Counted from the stretch's first letter, positions 1 through 5,350 are shown. The stretch: 5,350 nucleotides of DNA from Pyrinomonadaceae bacterium (GCA_013812565.1 JACCTF010000663.1:1-5350), one strand, 5' to 3'. Notes: generated by a model from the letters alone, not told the origin. A program made the numbers and translations.

Positions 1-447
1 GGGTAGCTCCCTGACGTGCAACGAACCCAAGCTCTCACGCTGTTCGCTGGATGCTGTGCTTATCAGCGGGGTGCCGCCTTCGACCGTGACTACCTCAGCC
101 ACTTGACCCACCTCCAGCGCATACGTCTCGCGGGCATTCTGAGACGCGGCCAATTCGATGCCCTTATTTAAAAGTGTTTTGAACCCCAACTTTTCGATCT
201 TGAGCGTATAGGAGCCGACCGACAAAGCAGTGAAGGCGAATTCGCCCGCCTCATCCGTTGTGGTTTGTTTCACCGCGCCCGTACCTTCATGGGTGATCAT
301 CACTTCGGCTCCAGGAATTGCTGCCTCGCTTTGATCCCGGGTGATCCCGTACAGTGTCGCCGTCGTCACCTGCGCCTGGCACAGTGCCGCCGATCCAAAC
401 ACCATTGTTGCCACTGCGAACAATGTGATTACGCTACGCATACTCAT
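1..447 (-). CDS. TonB-dependent receptor, N-terminal part (carboxypeptidase-regulatory-like domain and start of plug); runs off the window
   Basis: Only the first 149 codons are present; the frame is open to base 1. The start ATG at 447 has a Shine-Dalgarno GAGGTGA five bases upstream, which favours it over the in-frame ATG at 441. Residues 1-25 form a Sec signal peptide (hydrophobic stretch VITLFAVATMVFGSAAL, then CQAQ). Residues 27-112 read as a carboxypeptidase-regulatory-like beta-sandwich: the strand TATLYGITRD, the IPGAEVMI turn and strand, the TTTDEAGEFAF loop, and the LSVGSYTLKIEKLGFK segment are all typical. Residues 115-149 (QVAEVVTVEGG, then ASSEQRESLGSLHVRELP) match the lead into the plug domain, where RELP is normally followed by LNGR. 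Family knowledge: full-length receptors of this Oar-like type are about 1000 residues, sit in the outer membrane, and take up or bind large ligands. The substrate cannot be told from this part. It lies downstream of the DUF1501 gene on the same strand, but with a gap of 277 bases, so it may have its own promoter. Confidence 0.85.
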   Translation of the reverse strand, partial: MSMRSVITLFAVATMVFGSAALCQAQVTTATLYGITRDQSEAAIPGAEVMITHEGTGAVKQTTTDEAGEFAFTALSVGSYTLKIEKLGFKTLLNKGIELAASQNARETYALEVGQVAEVVTVEGGTPLISTASSEQRESLGSLHVRELP

Positions 448-452
448 TTTGC

Positions 453-459
453 TCACCTC
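453..459 (-). promoter_or_regulatory. Ribosome binding site of the TonB receptor gene
   Basis: The minus strand reads GAGGTGA followed by GCAAA and the ATG at 447. The five-base spacing suits this ATG better than the second ATG six bases further in, so it decides the start. Confidence 0.7.
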
Positions 460-489
460 ATCTCTAATGTGGAAGGGCATACGCGAGGA

Positions 490-523
490 TGCAGAAAGCT
501 GATTACGCAATCTCACGTCTGCA
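490..523. promoter_or_regulatory. Nested dyad upstream of the receptor gene, possible operator or leader hairpin
   Basis: Two inverted repeats share one centre (between 506 and 507): outer arms TGCAGA at 490-495 and TCTGCA at 518-523, and inner arms GATT at 501-504 and AATC at 509-512. Counting the central C-G pair, 11 of 17 pairs across the axis match. The centre is about 60 bases upstream of the receptor start codon, a usual place for an operator or a structured leader. No convincing -35/-10 pair was found around it. The dyad is seen directly; a regulatory role is inference. Confidence 0.3.
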
Positions 524-536
524 GTCGGTTGGTTGT

Positions 537-653
537 TTACTTCGCTAAATTGAAGAGTAAGCTAATCTCGTAGTTGCCGATGTACGTCGAGCCGTTCTCG
601 TGCACGACGTAGTAGAAAGCGCCCCAGCCCCCATCCGAACTCTCCCCTGACAA
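537..653 (-). CDS. Candidate 38-residue small protein, or C-terminal remnant of a lost gene
   Basis: Not recognised. The frame starts at TTG 653, with AAGGAGAGG 8 bases upstream (11 from its AGGAG core), and ends at TAA 537-539. The product is short and aromatic: early motif SSDGGWGAFYYVVHENGS, end GNYEISLLFNLAK. Composition argues that the end is real coding sequence: from the TCG codon at 638-636 onward about 27 of 33 codons end in G or C, as in the neighbouring genes, while the 28 codons before it show only about half. The same frame stays open upstream to 818, inside the 3' end of the DUF1501 gene, but has no ATG, so a longer version would need to be a decayed C-terminus. There is no signal peptide or membrane segment. 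It could be a true small gene, the tail left by a deletion, or a chance frame. Confidence 0.35.
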   Translation of the reverse strand: MSGESSDGGWGAFYYVVHENGSTYIGNYEISLLFNLAK

Positions 654-661
654 GCGATCAG

Positions 662-670
662 CCTCTCCTT
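662..670 (-). promoter_or_regulatory. Candidate Shine-Dalgarno for the small TTG-started frame
   Basis: The minus strand carries AAGGAGAGG, a strong purine-rich match to the anti-Shine-Dalgarno sequence, eight bases before the TTG at 653. It is the only reason to place a start there rather than treat the frame as a remnant. Such a motif can occur by chance in an intergenic region. Confidence 0.3.
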
Positions 671-710
671 CAGCAACGCTTGACCATGCGGCATTCGTTT
701 GCCGGAAATC

Positions 711-725
711 ATCCGGTGGCCGGAT
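711..725 (-). terminator. Short GC-rich hairpin at the DUF1501 stop, weak terminator candidate
   Basis: The minus strand has ATCCGG, a CCA loop, then CCGGAT: a perfect six-base stem whose first base is the last base of the DUF1501 stop codon. It is followed by GATTTCC and not by a run of T, so it is a poor intrinsic terminator. It may instead protect the 3' end of the operon transcript, or let some transcription continue toward the receptor gene. Confidence 0.25.
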
Positions 726-2125
726 CAGGCGAAGAACTCTTGAACCGGCTTGAAGCCGACATACTTCGTGCCCGACGCGGGTTCGACGTAATGGAATGAC
801 CTTCCCGAAGGCGTGTTCTCAACCGTCTTCGTCCAATCGATGCCGAGCGCCGAGTAGATCGTGCAGGCAATGTCTTCCATATAGATCGGGCGCTTTGCTT
901 CCCAACCGGCATCAACGACTTTGCCGCCGTGTTCGTCGGTCTTGCCCAAGACCGCGCCTTTCTTCATCCCGCCGCCCGCGAACATCCCCGAGTGGACGTG
1001 CACGTAGTGTTCGCGCCCCTGCCGAGTTTCGCTCGGTTGCCCCGGCGTCCGACCGAATTCGCCCATGCAGACCACCAGCGTTTCATCGAGCAGCGTCTTC
1101 CCCGGACTGTGTTTGGAAGGGATGCTTGCGAGGTCGTTGATCAGGCTCGTGTAAGCGACGTCGAGTTCGCGGATCAGCGCCGGATGGTTGCGCGTGTCTT
1201 CCTTGTAAATGTTGCCGTGATGATCCCAGCCGCCGTGACTCGCCAGGATAAAGCGCGTCCCGGCGTCCGCTTGAAACAGATTGCGCGCCAGCACCAGCGA
1301 GTTGCCGATGGGGCTTCCCCCATACCGTTTCTTGTCCTCGTCGGTGATCTTGAAGACCTCCGGCACGCGCGGATCGTTCATGATCGCCCACGCGCCGCGG
1401 TAATACTCGTGATAGTCGGCGAAGCTGCGGTCCAACTCCGCGCTCTTTCCGCCGCGTAGTGTTTGGTCGATCTGCTGCAAGCGCTCATAGCGGCGACGGA
1501 AGGTTTCCTCCATCCCTTTCTGCGGAGCCAGATTCGGCGGGCCATCGCTGACCGCGAGACTCATGGGGCCAAATTCCGCCGAAAGAAATCCCTGATTGAT
1601 CAGCCCCGCTTGATTGCCCGCAGAATTCATCGCGATGTAAGCAGGCAGCGAATCCGAAGGCTTACGCTCTTTCGCCATCTCGTGACAAATCACCGCCCCG
1701 ATTGACGGTACCTCCTTAGCGAGCGCGAGGTTCAGCGGATGACCCGTCTGAATGTAATACTGCGCGCGGCCATGCACCGCATCCCACGCGGCGAGGCTGC
1801 GCACGACCGTGATCTTATCGAGCACGCCGGGCAGATTTTTGAACAGCCCGGCGGGCAGCTTCAGGTCGCCCGCGAAGCTGCGTATATCGAAGTAGTTCGG
1901 CGTCCACTTGCCTTCTCTAGCGTCGAGAGAGTCAACCTGGCTCATCCCGCCCTCAAGGTTGATGAAGATCACCTGCCGGGCCGTGCCCATCGGTTTTACT
2001 TGCTCCTGGGCGCGAACATTGAACGGCCGAAAGGTTCCCAAGAAACCGCCGACCAGACTGACGCCGCCGACGCGCAGCAGTTCGCGCCGGGTCAAAGATA
2101 GTATGTTTCGTTCGTCGTGTTTCAT
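725..2125 (-). CDS. Tat-exported DUF1501 family protein (alkaline phosphatase/sulfatase-like fold)
   Basis: The 466-residue product has a twin-arginine signal: TRRELLRVGG at residues 12-20, a hydrophobic stretch to about 31, and a likely cleavage after VRA (39). The rest covers the whole DUF1501 family: NLEGGMSQVDSLD (57-68), the HGRAQYYIQTGHP block (118-130), EVPSIGAVICHEM (138-150), SHGGWDHHGNI (296-306), GEFGRTP (355-361), GREHYVHVHS (370-379), GGGMKKGAVLGKTDEHG (384-400) and EDIACTIYSALGID (417-430). The family is grouped by fold with alkaline phosphatases and sulfatases, and the Asp/His-rich blocks suit metal binding, but no reaction or substrate is established. Export by Tat implies folding before transport to the periplasm. 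The ATG at 2125 is preceded by TGAGGT ten bases upstream. It is third in a tight operon; DUF1501 genes commonly sit beside DUF1549/DUF1553 genes, suggesting joint action. The usual Asp of the GRDH block is Glu here (E372). Confidence 0.9.
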   Translation of the reverse strand: MKHDERNILSLTRRELLRVGGVSLVGGFLGTFRPFNVRAQEQVKPMGTARQVIFINLEGGMSQVDSLDAREGKWTPNYFDIRSFAGDLKLPAGLFKNLPGVLDKITVVRSLAAWDAVHGRAQYYIQTGHPLNLALAKEVPSIGAVICHEMAKERKPSDSLPAYIAMNSAGNQAGLINQGFLSAEFGPMSLAVSDGPPNLAPQKGMEETFRRRYERLQQIDQTLRGGKSAELDRSFADYHEYYRGAWAIMNDPRVPEVFKITDEDKKRYGGSPIGNSLVLARNLFQADAGTRFILASHGGWDHHGNIYKEDTRNHPALIRELDVAYTSLINDLASIPSKHSPGKTLLDETLVVCMGEFGRTPGQPSETRQGREHYVHVHSGMFAGGGMKKGAVLGKTDEHGGKVVDAGWEAKRPIYMEDIACTIYSALGIDWTKTVENTPSGRSFHYVEPASGTKYVGFKPVQEFFA

Positions 2126-2135
2126 AGCTTTATAT

Positions 2136-2141
2136 ACCTCA
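2136..2141 (-). promoter_or_regulatory. Ribosome binding site of the DUF1501 gene, overlapping the upstream stop codon
   Basis: The minus strand reads TGAGGT, whose first three bases are the TGA stop of the DUF1549/DUF1553 gene; the DUF1501 ATG follows after ten bases. A ribosome terminating on the first gene covers the start region of the second, so coupled translation is likely. Confidence 0.6.
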
Positions 2142-4007
2142 ATAGTTGAAGACGAAATCCAGTTTATTCAGCAAACTCCAGTGCAGATCCTCGGCGCCTT
2201 GTTTGCGATCCCGGTCGAGCCATGACACCGCGAGTTGTTTCTCCTGCGCGAGCGGGTTGCGCGAGAGCGTTGCCAAATAAAGTTCATCGACAATCTCCCC
2301 GCTCGTCTTTGCCGACTTCACTAACTGATCGACCAGGCTGCCCCCTTCGGCGAGCACGCGCTTTGTCACAAACCCATCGTTCATCAGCATCATCGCCTGC
2401 AAAATCGAACCGCCCGATTGACGATCAAACTGCTCGCGATTGCTCTGCCCGAAGGTGTGCAGGAAGTTCTTCGCCTCCCGGTTGCCGATGTCTTCCGGCG
2501 TTCCGGCCTCGGTCCAGAAACGCATCGGGGCGAGCGGGCTTCCGTAAACCCGATCCTTGCGCTTGTAGTTGCCGAACACTTGAGTGGCCTGCGAGATCGC
2601 GTCGTGAACCTGTTCGGCCGTCAGCAACTTGACATAATGGCGGGCGAAGTACGGCGTGTAACTCTCCTTCCATTCACCGTCGAAACGCGAAGAAAGCTGA
2701 TAGGCGCTCGACCTCGCCATCGTGCGCATCAGGTGTTTCAGACTAAACCGATGCCCTGCGAAATCCCCGGCCAGCGCGGCCAGCAATTCGGGGTTCGTCG
2801 GCTGCACCGTCCACGGCGCGGGGGGTGGATTCTTCGGGTCCTGCCGCGCTAAGTCGAACGAATCTACGGGATCGACAATGCCCAATCCGAAAAACTGCTT
2901 CCAGATAAGGTTAACTGTCGCGCGCGCAAACTGCGGATGATTCGTCAGCATCCGCGCAAACTGCGGACGCAGCGGTTTGTTCAAATCAGCTTTTTCACCC
3001 GTCAGGATAAAGGTCGGATGAACCTCGCCGCCTTCGCGCGGCAAACGTACTGAACTGTCAGCCTTCGAGTCGTAGCCCGTGCCATCATCAGTGATCGTGT
3101 AGCGGTCCTGATAGGTAATTACCCGCACCCGCGTCTTCCCGAAGAACGCGCCCATCTTCCAGAAGTCGCTGCGCTTCTTCGAGACCAAATCGAGGCTGAC
3201 CTTTTCGAGAAAGCCTTTGCCGACATGACACGAAATGCACTGGTAGTTGGTGCCGAGGAAGATGCGAGCCGATTGCACGATGGTTTCGTCCGCCGTGTCC
3301 TCATACATGTTGTCGTACATCGAGGCACCGGTCACATGCCAGCGCGCCAGGTAAGCGGTCGGCGCAGCATCGGGCATCCAGTTGGTGTTCGGAGCAGAAC
3401 TTGTAAGCATCTCCGTCACCAGCCGGTCATAAGGTTTGTCCTCTTTGATCGATTGCCGCAGCCAACGGTTGAAATTTTGCATCGCCGGATCACCAATGCG
3501 GTTGGCGGCGGCTCTCACCAGATCGCCGTACCAATAACCCCAGTGATCCACCCACGCTTGGCTCTCAAGCAGTTCGTCAATCAGCCGGTCGCGTTTGTCT
3601 GCGGCGGTATTGCTGACAAAGGCTTTGAGCTGCTCGGGAGTCGGGATGCGACCCGTAAGATCAAGGTAGATGCGGCGGCAGAATTCGTAATCGTTTGAGA
3701 GCGAGGCATGCGGAATTCGGTCCTTCGCCATCCGGGCAAACAGATGTTGGTCAATCAGGTTGCGAATGGCAACCTGCTGTCTATTTGTGCCGGTGTGCGG
3801 CAGTTTGGCGGCGACATCGCTGGTTAAGTCGCTGATTTGTTTGTCTGGACGCGCTGTTTTGACTGTGGCGTGCTCGTCATCATAAGTATTCGGCGAGAGC
3901 GGTTTCTCCTGCGGTTTCTGCGCTAGATGCGAAGCTGCTCCGAACCAAATGGCGAATGCAATCCAGATGGCAAGGACAAACTTCTTGATGAGTGTTATGT
4001 GTCGCAT
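2139..4007 (-). CDS. Sec-exported DUF1549/DUF1553 protein (PSCyt2-PSD1 type) with one CxxCH motif
   Basis: The 622-residue product begins with a signal peptide (RHITLIKK, then the hydrophobic core FVLAIWIAFAIWFGAA to about residue 25). A polar linker (about 30-75) follows. DUF1549 spans about 78-290: IRNLIDQHLFARM, RRIYLDLTGRIPTPEQLKAF (111-130), DELLESQAWVDHWGYWYGDL (144-163), and ARIFLGTNYQCISCHVGKG, where CISCH (257-261) is a c-type heme binding signature. DUF1553 spans about 345-605: LTNHPQFARATVNLIWKQFF (354-373), a proline-rich loop (391-406), LKHLMRTMARSSAYQLSSRF (423-442), SILQAMMLMNDGFV (534-547) and ELYLATLSRNP (575-585). Many family members, especially in Planctomycetota, carry an extra N-terminal cytochrome c domain; this one does not, which explains its modest length. 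The role is unknown; a periplasmic redox or hydrolytic function with DUF1501 is inference. The ATG at 4007 has GAGGAAGGA five bases upstream. It is 19 bases after the NHL gene and 13 before DUF1501. Confidence 0.9.
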   Translation of the reverse strand: MRHITLIKKFVLAIWIAFAIWFGAASHLAQKPQEKPLSPNTYDDEHATVKTARPDKQISDLTSDVAAKLPHTGTNRQQVAIRNLIDQHLFARMAKDRIPHASLSNDYEFCRRIYLDLTGRIPTPEQLKAFVSNTAADKRDRLIDELLESQAWVDHWGYWYGDLVRAAANRIGDPAMQNFNRWLRQSIKEDKPYDRLVTEMLTSSAPNTNWMPDAAPTAYLARWHVTGASMYDNMYEDTADETIVQSARIFLGTNYQCISCHVGKGFLEKVSLDLVSKKRSDFWKMGAFFGKTRVRVITYQDRYTITDDGTGYDSKADSSVRLPREGGEVHPTFILTGEKADLNKPLRPQFARMLTNHPQFARATVNLIWKQFFGLGIVDPVDSFDLARQDPKNPPPAPWTVQPTNPELLAALAGDFAGHRFSLKHLMRTMARSSAYQLSSRFDGEWKESYTPYFARHYVKLLTAEQVHDAISQATQVFGNYKRKDRVYGSPLAPMRFWTEAGTPEDIGNREAKNFLHTFGQSNREQFDRQSGGSILQAMMLMNDGFVTKRVLAEGGSLVDQLVKSAKTSGEIVDELYLATLSRNPLAQEKQLAVSWLDRDRKQGAEDLHWSLLNKLDFVFNY

Positions 4008-4012
4008 AATAG

Positions 4013-4021
4013 TCCTTCCTC
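4013..4021 (-). promoter_or_regulatory. Ribosome binding site of the DUF1549/DUF1553 gene
   Basis: The minus strand reads GAGGAAGGA, then CTATT and the ATG at 4007. It lies in the 19-base gap just past the NHL stop codon. The AAGGACTATTA part recurs exactly upstream of the NHL gene. Confidence 0.6.
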
Positions 4022-4026
4022 TTCAT

Positions 4027-5238
4027 TTACTGTATGACTTCAGGGTCGAAGATCATCCCCGCCGGCTTGCCTTCACCCGCGACGGTACTGATGACGCCTT
4101 TGGTATCAACTTTTCTGACGCGGTGATTGGCGCGGTCGGCGATAAGGACGCTTCCGTCTTTATCGATGACGATCTTCTGCGGCGTGTTTAGTTCGGCCGC
4201 GGGCGCTTTCCCCCGATCGCCGCTGAAGCCGGATTGTCCTGATCCGGCAATGGTCGTGATGATTCCGCCACGAACTACGCGGATGCGATTGTTGCCGCTG
4301 TCCGAGATGTATAGATTGCCTGCTTGGTCAACCTCAATGTCAGTGGCAGAGAAGATCTTCGCTTTCTCCGCCGGACCATTGTCACCCACGAAGCCAGCGC
4401 CATAAACCCCTTCGCCGGCGCCGAAGCCGATTAGCGTATGAATCTTTCCGTCAAGGTCAACGCGCCGTATGCGGCTGTTGCCCGCGTCGCTGATAAAGAC
4501 GCTGCCGTCGGGCGCGACGGCCACCGCCATCGGCAGGCTCATCTGCGCCTTGTTTGCCAAACCGTTGTCGCCGCCAAAACCCGGTTCCGATCCGGCGAAA
4601 GTTTGTATCACCCCGCCCCGATCGACACGCCGCACAACATAATTATGTGTGTCGGCAATCAGAATGTTCCCTTTCGAGTCAACCGCAACCCCTTGCGGAC
4701 TGTTGAGCGAAGCTTTCAGCGCCGGGCTGTTATCGCCAGAATACTTGGCTTCGCCGCTGCCGGCCACGGTTGTAATTACTCCCTGACGGTCGATGCGGCG
4801 GATGCGATGGTTGAAAGTGTCGGCGATCAGGAGATTGCCTTCCGAATCAAAAGCCAGATCGTGCGGCGCGAAGAGTCGGGCAGCGACCGCCGCCGCCCCG
4901 TCGCCGCTGAATCCGCCCTCGCCCGTTCCGGCGACTACAGTCAGGCGATTCTGACGATCAAGTTTTAGGATGCGATGCGTCCCTGTGTCAGAGATAAACA
5001 AGTTGCCTTCCGAATCAAGCGCGAGTCCGTTGGGATAAATTAGCTTGACCGGCGAGACTCGGCTTTTGCCAACAGCTTGCGACGGGGTTGAAGCTGAAGA
5101 TCCGTGCTGCCCGGCCCCGGTTTTGTCAGTAATCTCCCCTGTAATTGTCGCTGTCCCGGACTGCGCATAAAGGAGTGGAACAGTTAATAGCAGACATAAA
5201 AGAGAGACAGGATAGAGAAAGTTGAAACGGGAAAGCAT
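4027..5238 (-). CDS. Exported six-repeat NHL beta-propeller protein
   Basis: The start is the ATG at 5238 (403 residues): AAGGA sits nine bases upstream, and it opens directly into a signal peptide (MLSRFNFLYP, hydrophobic VSLLCLLLTVPLLYA, cleavage near residue 25). A TTG at 5274 would add 12 charged residues and lacks a ribosome site. Residues 28-42 (GTATITGEITDKTGA) look like the first strand of a carboxypeptidase-regulatory-like domain, cut short and followed by a Ser/Gly linker (43-60). Six NHL repeats fill the rest, starting near residues 68, 124, 180, 235, 297 and 352. Each has the pattern of GLALDSEGNLFISDTGTHRI followed by a Thr-Val-Val-Ala-Gly strand and, in the first five, a G-D loop such as GFSGDG. 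Repeat 4 is longer, with a Gly-rich insert (271-283). The expected fold is a six-bladed propeller in the periplasm or at the cell surface, typically a binding platform. Its ligand is unknown. First gene of the operon with DUF1549/DUF1553 and DUF1501. Confidence 0.88.
   Translation of the reverse strand: MLSRFNFLYPVSLLCLLLTVPLLYAQSGTATITGEITDKTGAGQHGSSASTPSQAVGKSRVSPVKLIYPNGLALDSEGNLFISDTGTHRILKLDRQNRLTVVAGTGEGGFSGDGAAAVAARLFAPHDLAFDSEGNLLIADTFNHRIRRIDRQGVITTVAGSGEAKYSGDNSPALKASLNSPQGVAVDSKGNILIADTHNYVVRRVDRGGVIQTFAGSEPGFGGDNGLANKAQMSLPMAVAVAPDGSVFISDAGNSRIRRVDLDGKIHTLIGFGAGEGVYGAGFVGDNGPAEKAKIFSATDIEVDQAGNLYISDSGNNRIRVVRGGIITTIAGSGQSGFSGDRGKAPAAELNTPQKIVIDKDGSVLIADRANHRVRKVDTKGVISTVAGEGKPAGMIFDPEVIQ
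4835..4850 (-). repeat. 16-base direct repeat within the NHL gene, copy in blade 2
   Basis: The plus-strand sequence TTGCCTTCCGAATCAA occurs here and again exactly at 5003-5018. The copies are 168 bases (56 codons) apart and encode the same DSEGN turn in neighbouring blades. This is nucleotide-level evidence that blades 1 and 2 arose by a fairly recent duplication or are being homogenised. Confidence 0.7.
5003..5018 (-). repeat. 16-base direct repeat within the NHL gene, copy in blade 1
   Basis: Exact partner of the copy at 4835-4850, encoding residues D75 to N79 in the first NHL repeat. Neither copy extends by even one base on either side. Confidence 0.7.
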
Positions 5239-5350
5239 CGGTAATAGTCCTTGGTTTCGTTTGAAAACAAACAAAACGCCTTCATATACCCCGCTACTTA
5301 CGTTCTTCAGTAAAGCCCGCGTACTGTGAGAAGCGCGCCCGATTCCTGGC
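5239..5350 (-). promoter_or_regulatory. Upstream region of the NHL operon with ribosome binding site, small inverted repeat and a weak -10 candidate
   Basis: AAGGA at 5248-5252, nine bases before the ATG at 5238, is the ribosome binding site and decides the start. Further up is a GTTTG, four-base loop, CAAAC inverted repeat (5259-5272) that would lie in the 5' leader. TATATG at 5283-5288 resembles a -10 box, but the best upstream match, TTTACT, is 20 bases away, too far for a normal sigma-70 promoter. The true promoter may lie beyond the window. Short open frames at the right edge may be the end of an upstream minus-strand gene, but no single frame stands out. Confidence 0.35.

Noticed and set aside
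448..536. Sigma-70 promoter for the receptor gene using TTGCGT (511-506) as -35
   Set aside because: The only -10-like sequence, around TATGCC, would be 23 bases away, and nothing suitable lies at 16-18 bases.
265..573. Plus-strand open frame of 102 codons covering the receptor start and its upstream region
   Set aside because: Its product is rich in Cys, His and Arg with no domain, and it lies opposite a well-supported signal peptide and carboxypeptidase-regulatory-like domain.
929..1459. Long plus-strand open frame opposite the DUF1501 gene, and similar plus-strand frames opposite the DUF1549/DUF1553 and NHL genes (for example 3225-3698 and 4438-4968)
   Set aside because: They mirror codons of clearly conserved minus-strand genes, contain no recognisable domain, and are expected by-products of G/C-rich third positions.
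5239..5274. TTG at 5274 as the start of the NHL protein
   Set aside because: It adds 12 charged residues before the signal peptide and has no Shine-Dalgarno in place, while the ATG at 5238 has AAGGA nine bases upstream and opens directly into the signal peptide.
5294..5350. Possible C-terminal tail of an upstream minus-strand gene, with a frame ending RFSQYAGFTEERK and a TAG at 5294-5296
   Set aside because: The other two minus frames are also open over most of these 57 bases and look equally possible, so no frame can be chosen.
1..5350. CRISPR arrays, tRNA or rRNA genes, insertion sequences
   Set aside because: No evenly spaced repeats with spacers, no cloverleaf-like segments, and no transposase motifs or terminal inverted repeats were seen on either strand. 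The only regular repeats are NHL blades.

Overview
The window looks like part of an Acidobacteriota genome, perhaps from the Blastocatellia side; the phylum call is reasonable and the class call is a guess. It rests on the gene mix: a DUF1549/DUF1553 protein next to a Tat-exported DUF1501 protein, an NHL-repeat protein, and a TonB-dependent receptor that starts with a carboxypeptidase-regulatory-like domain. Planctomycetota and Verrucomicrobiota also carry DUF1549/DUF1553/DUF1501 genes. The receptor type and the short DUF1549 protein with no cytochrome c domain fit Acidobacteriota better.

All supported genes lie on the minus strand, so they read from right to left. Bases 5350-5239 are a leader or intergenic stretch with a weak promoter candidate. 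An exported protein with six NHL repeats follows (5238-4027). After 19 bases comes a Sec-exported DUF1549/DUF1553 protein with one CxxCH motif (4007-2139). After 13 bases comes a Tat-exported DUF1501 protein of the alkaline phosphatase/sulfatase-like group (2125-725). The short gaps, and a ribosome binding site that overlaps the preceding stop codon, indicate a three-gene operon.

The 277 bases from 724 to 448 hold a small hairpin at the DUF1501 stop, a coding-like 38-codon frame (653-537) that is either a small protein or the tail of a lost gene, and a 34-base nested dyad. A TonB-dependent receptor then starts at 447 and runs off the left edge.

Every confident product is predicted to be exported: one by Tat, two by Sec, and one to the outer membrane. 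The simplest reading is a cell-envelope module in which the receptor imports or binds a substrate, the NHL propeller binds or scaffolds, and the DUF1549/DUF1553 and DUF1501 pair carries out an undefined, possibly metal- or heme-dependent, reaction. The functions of the DUF families are not established, so this is inference. I found no RNA genes, CRISPR arrays or mobile elements.
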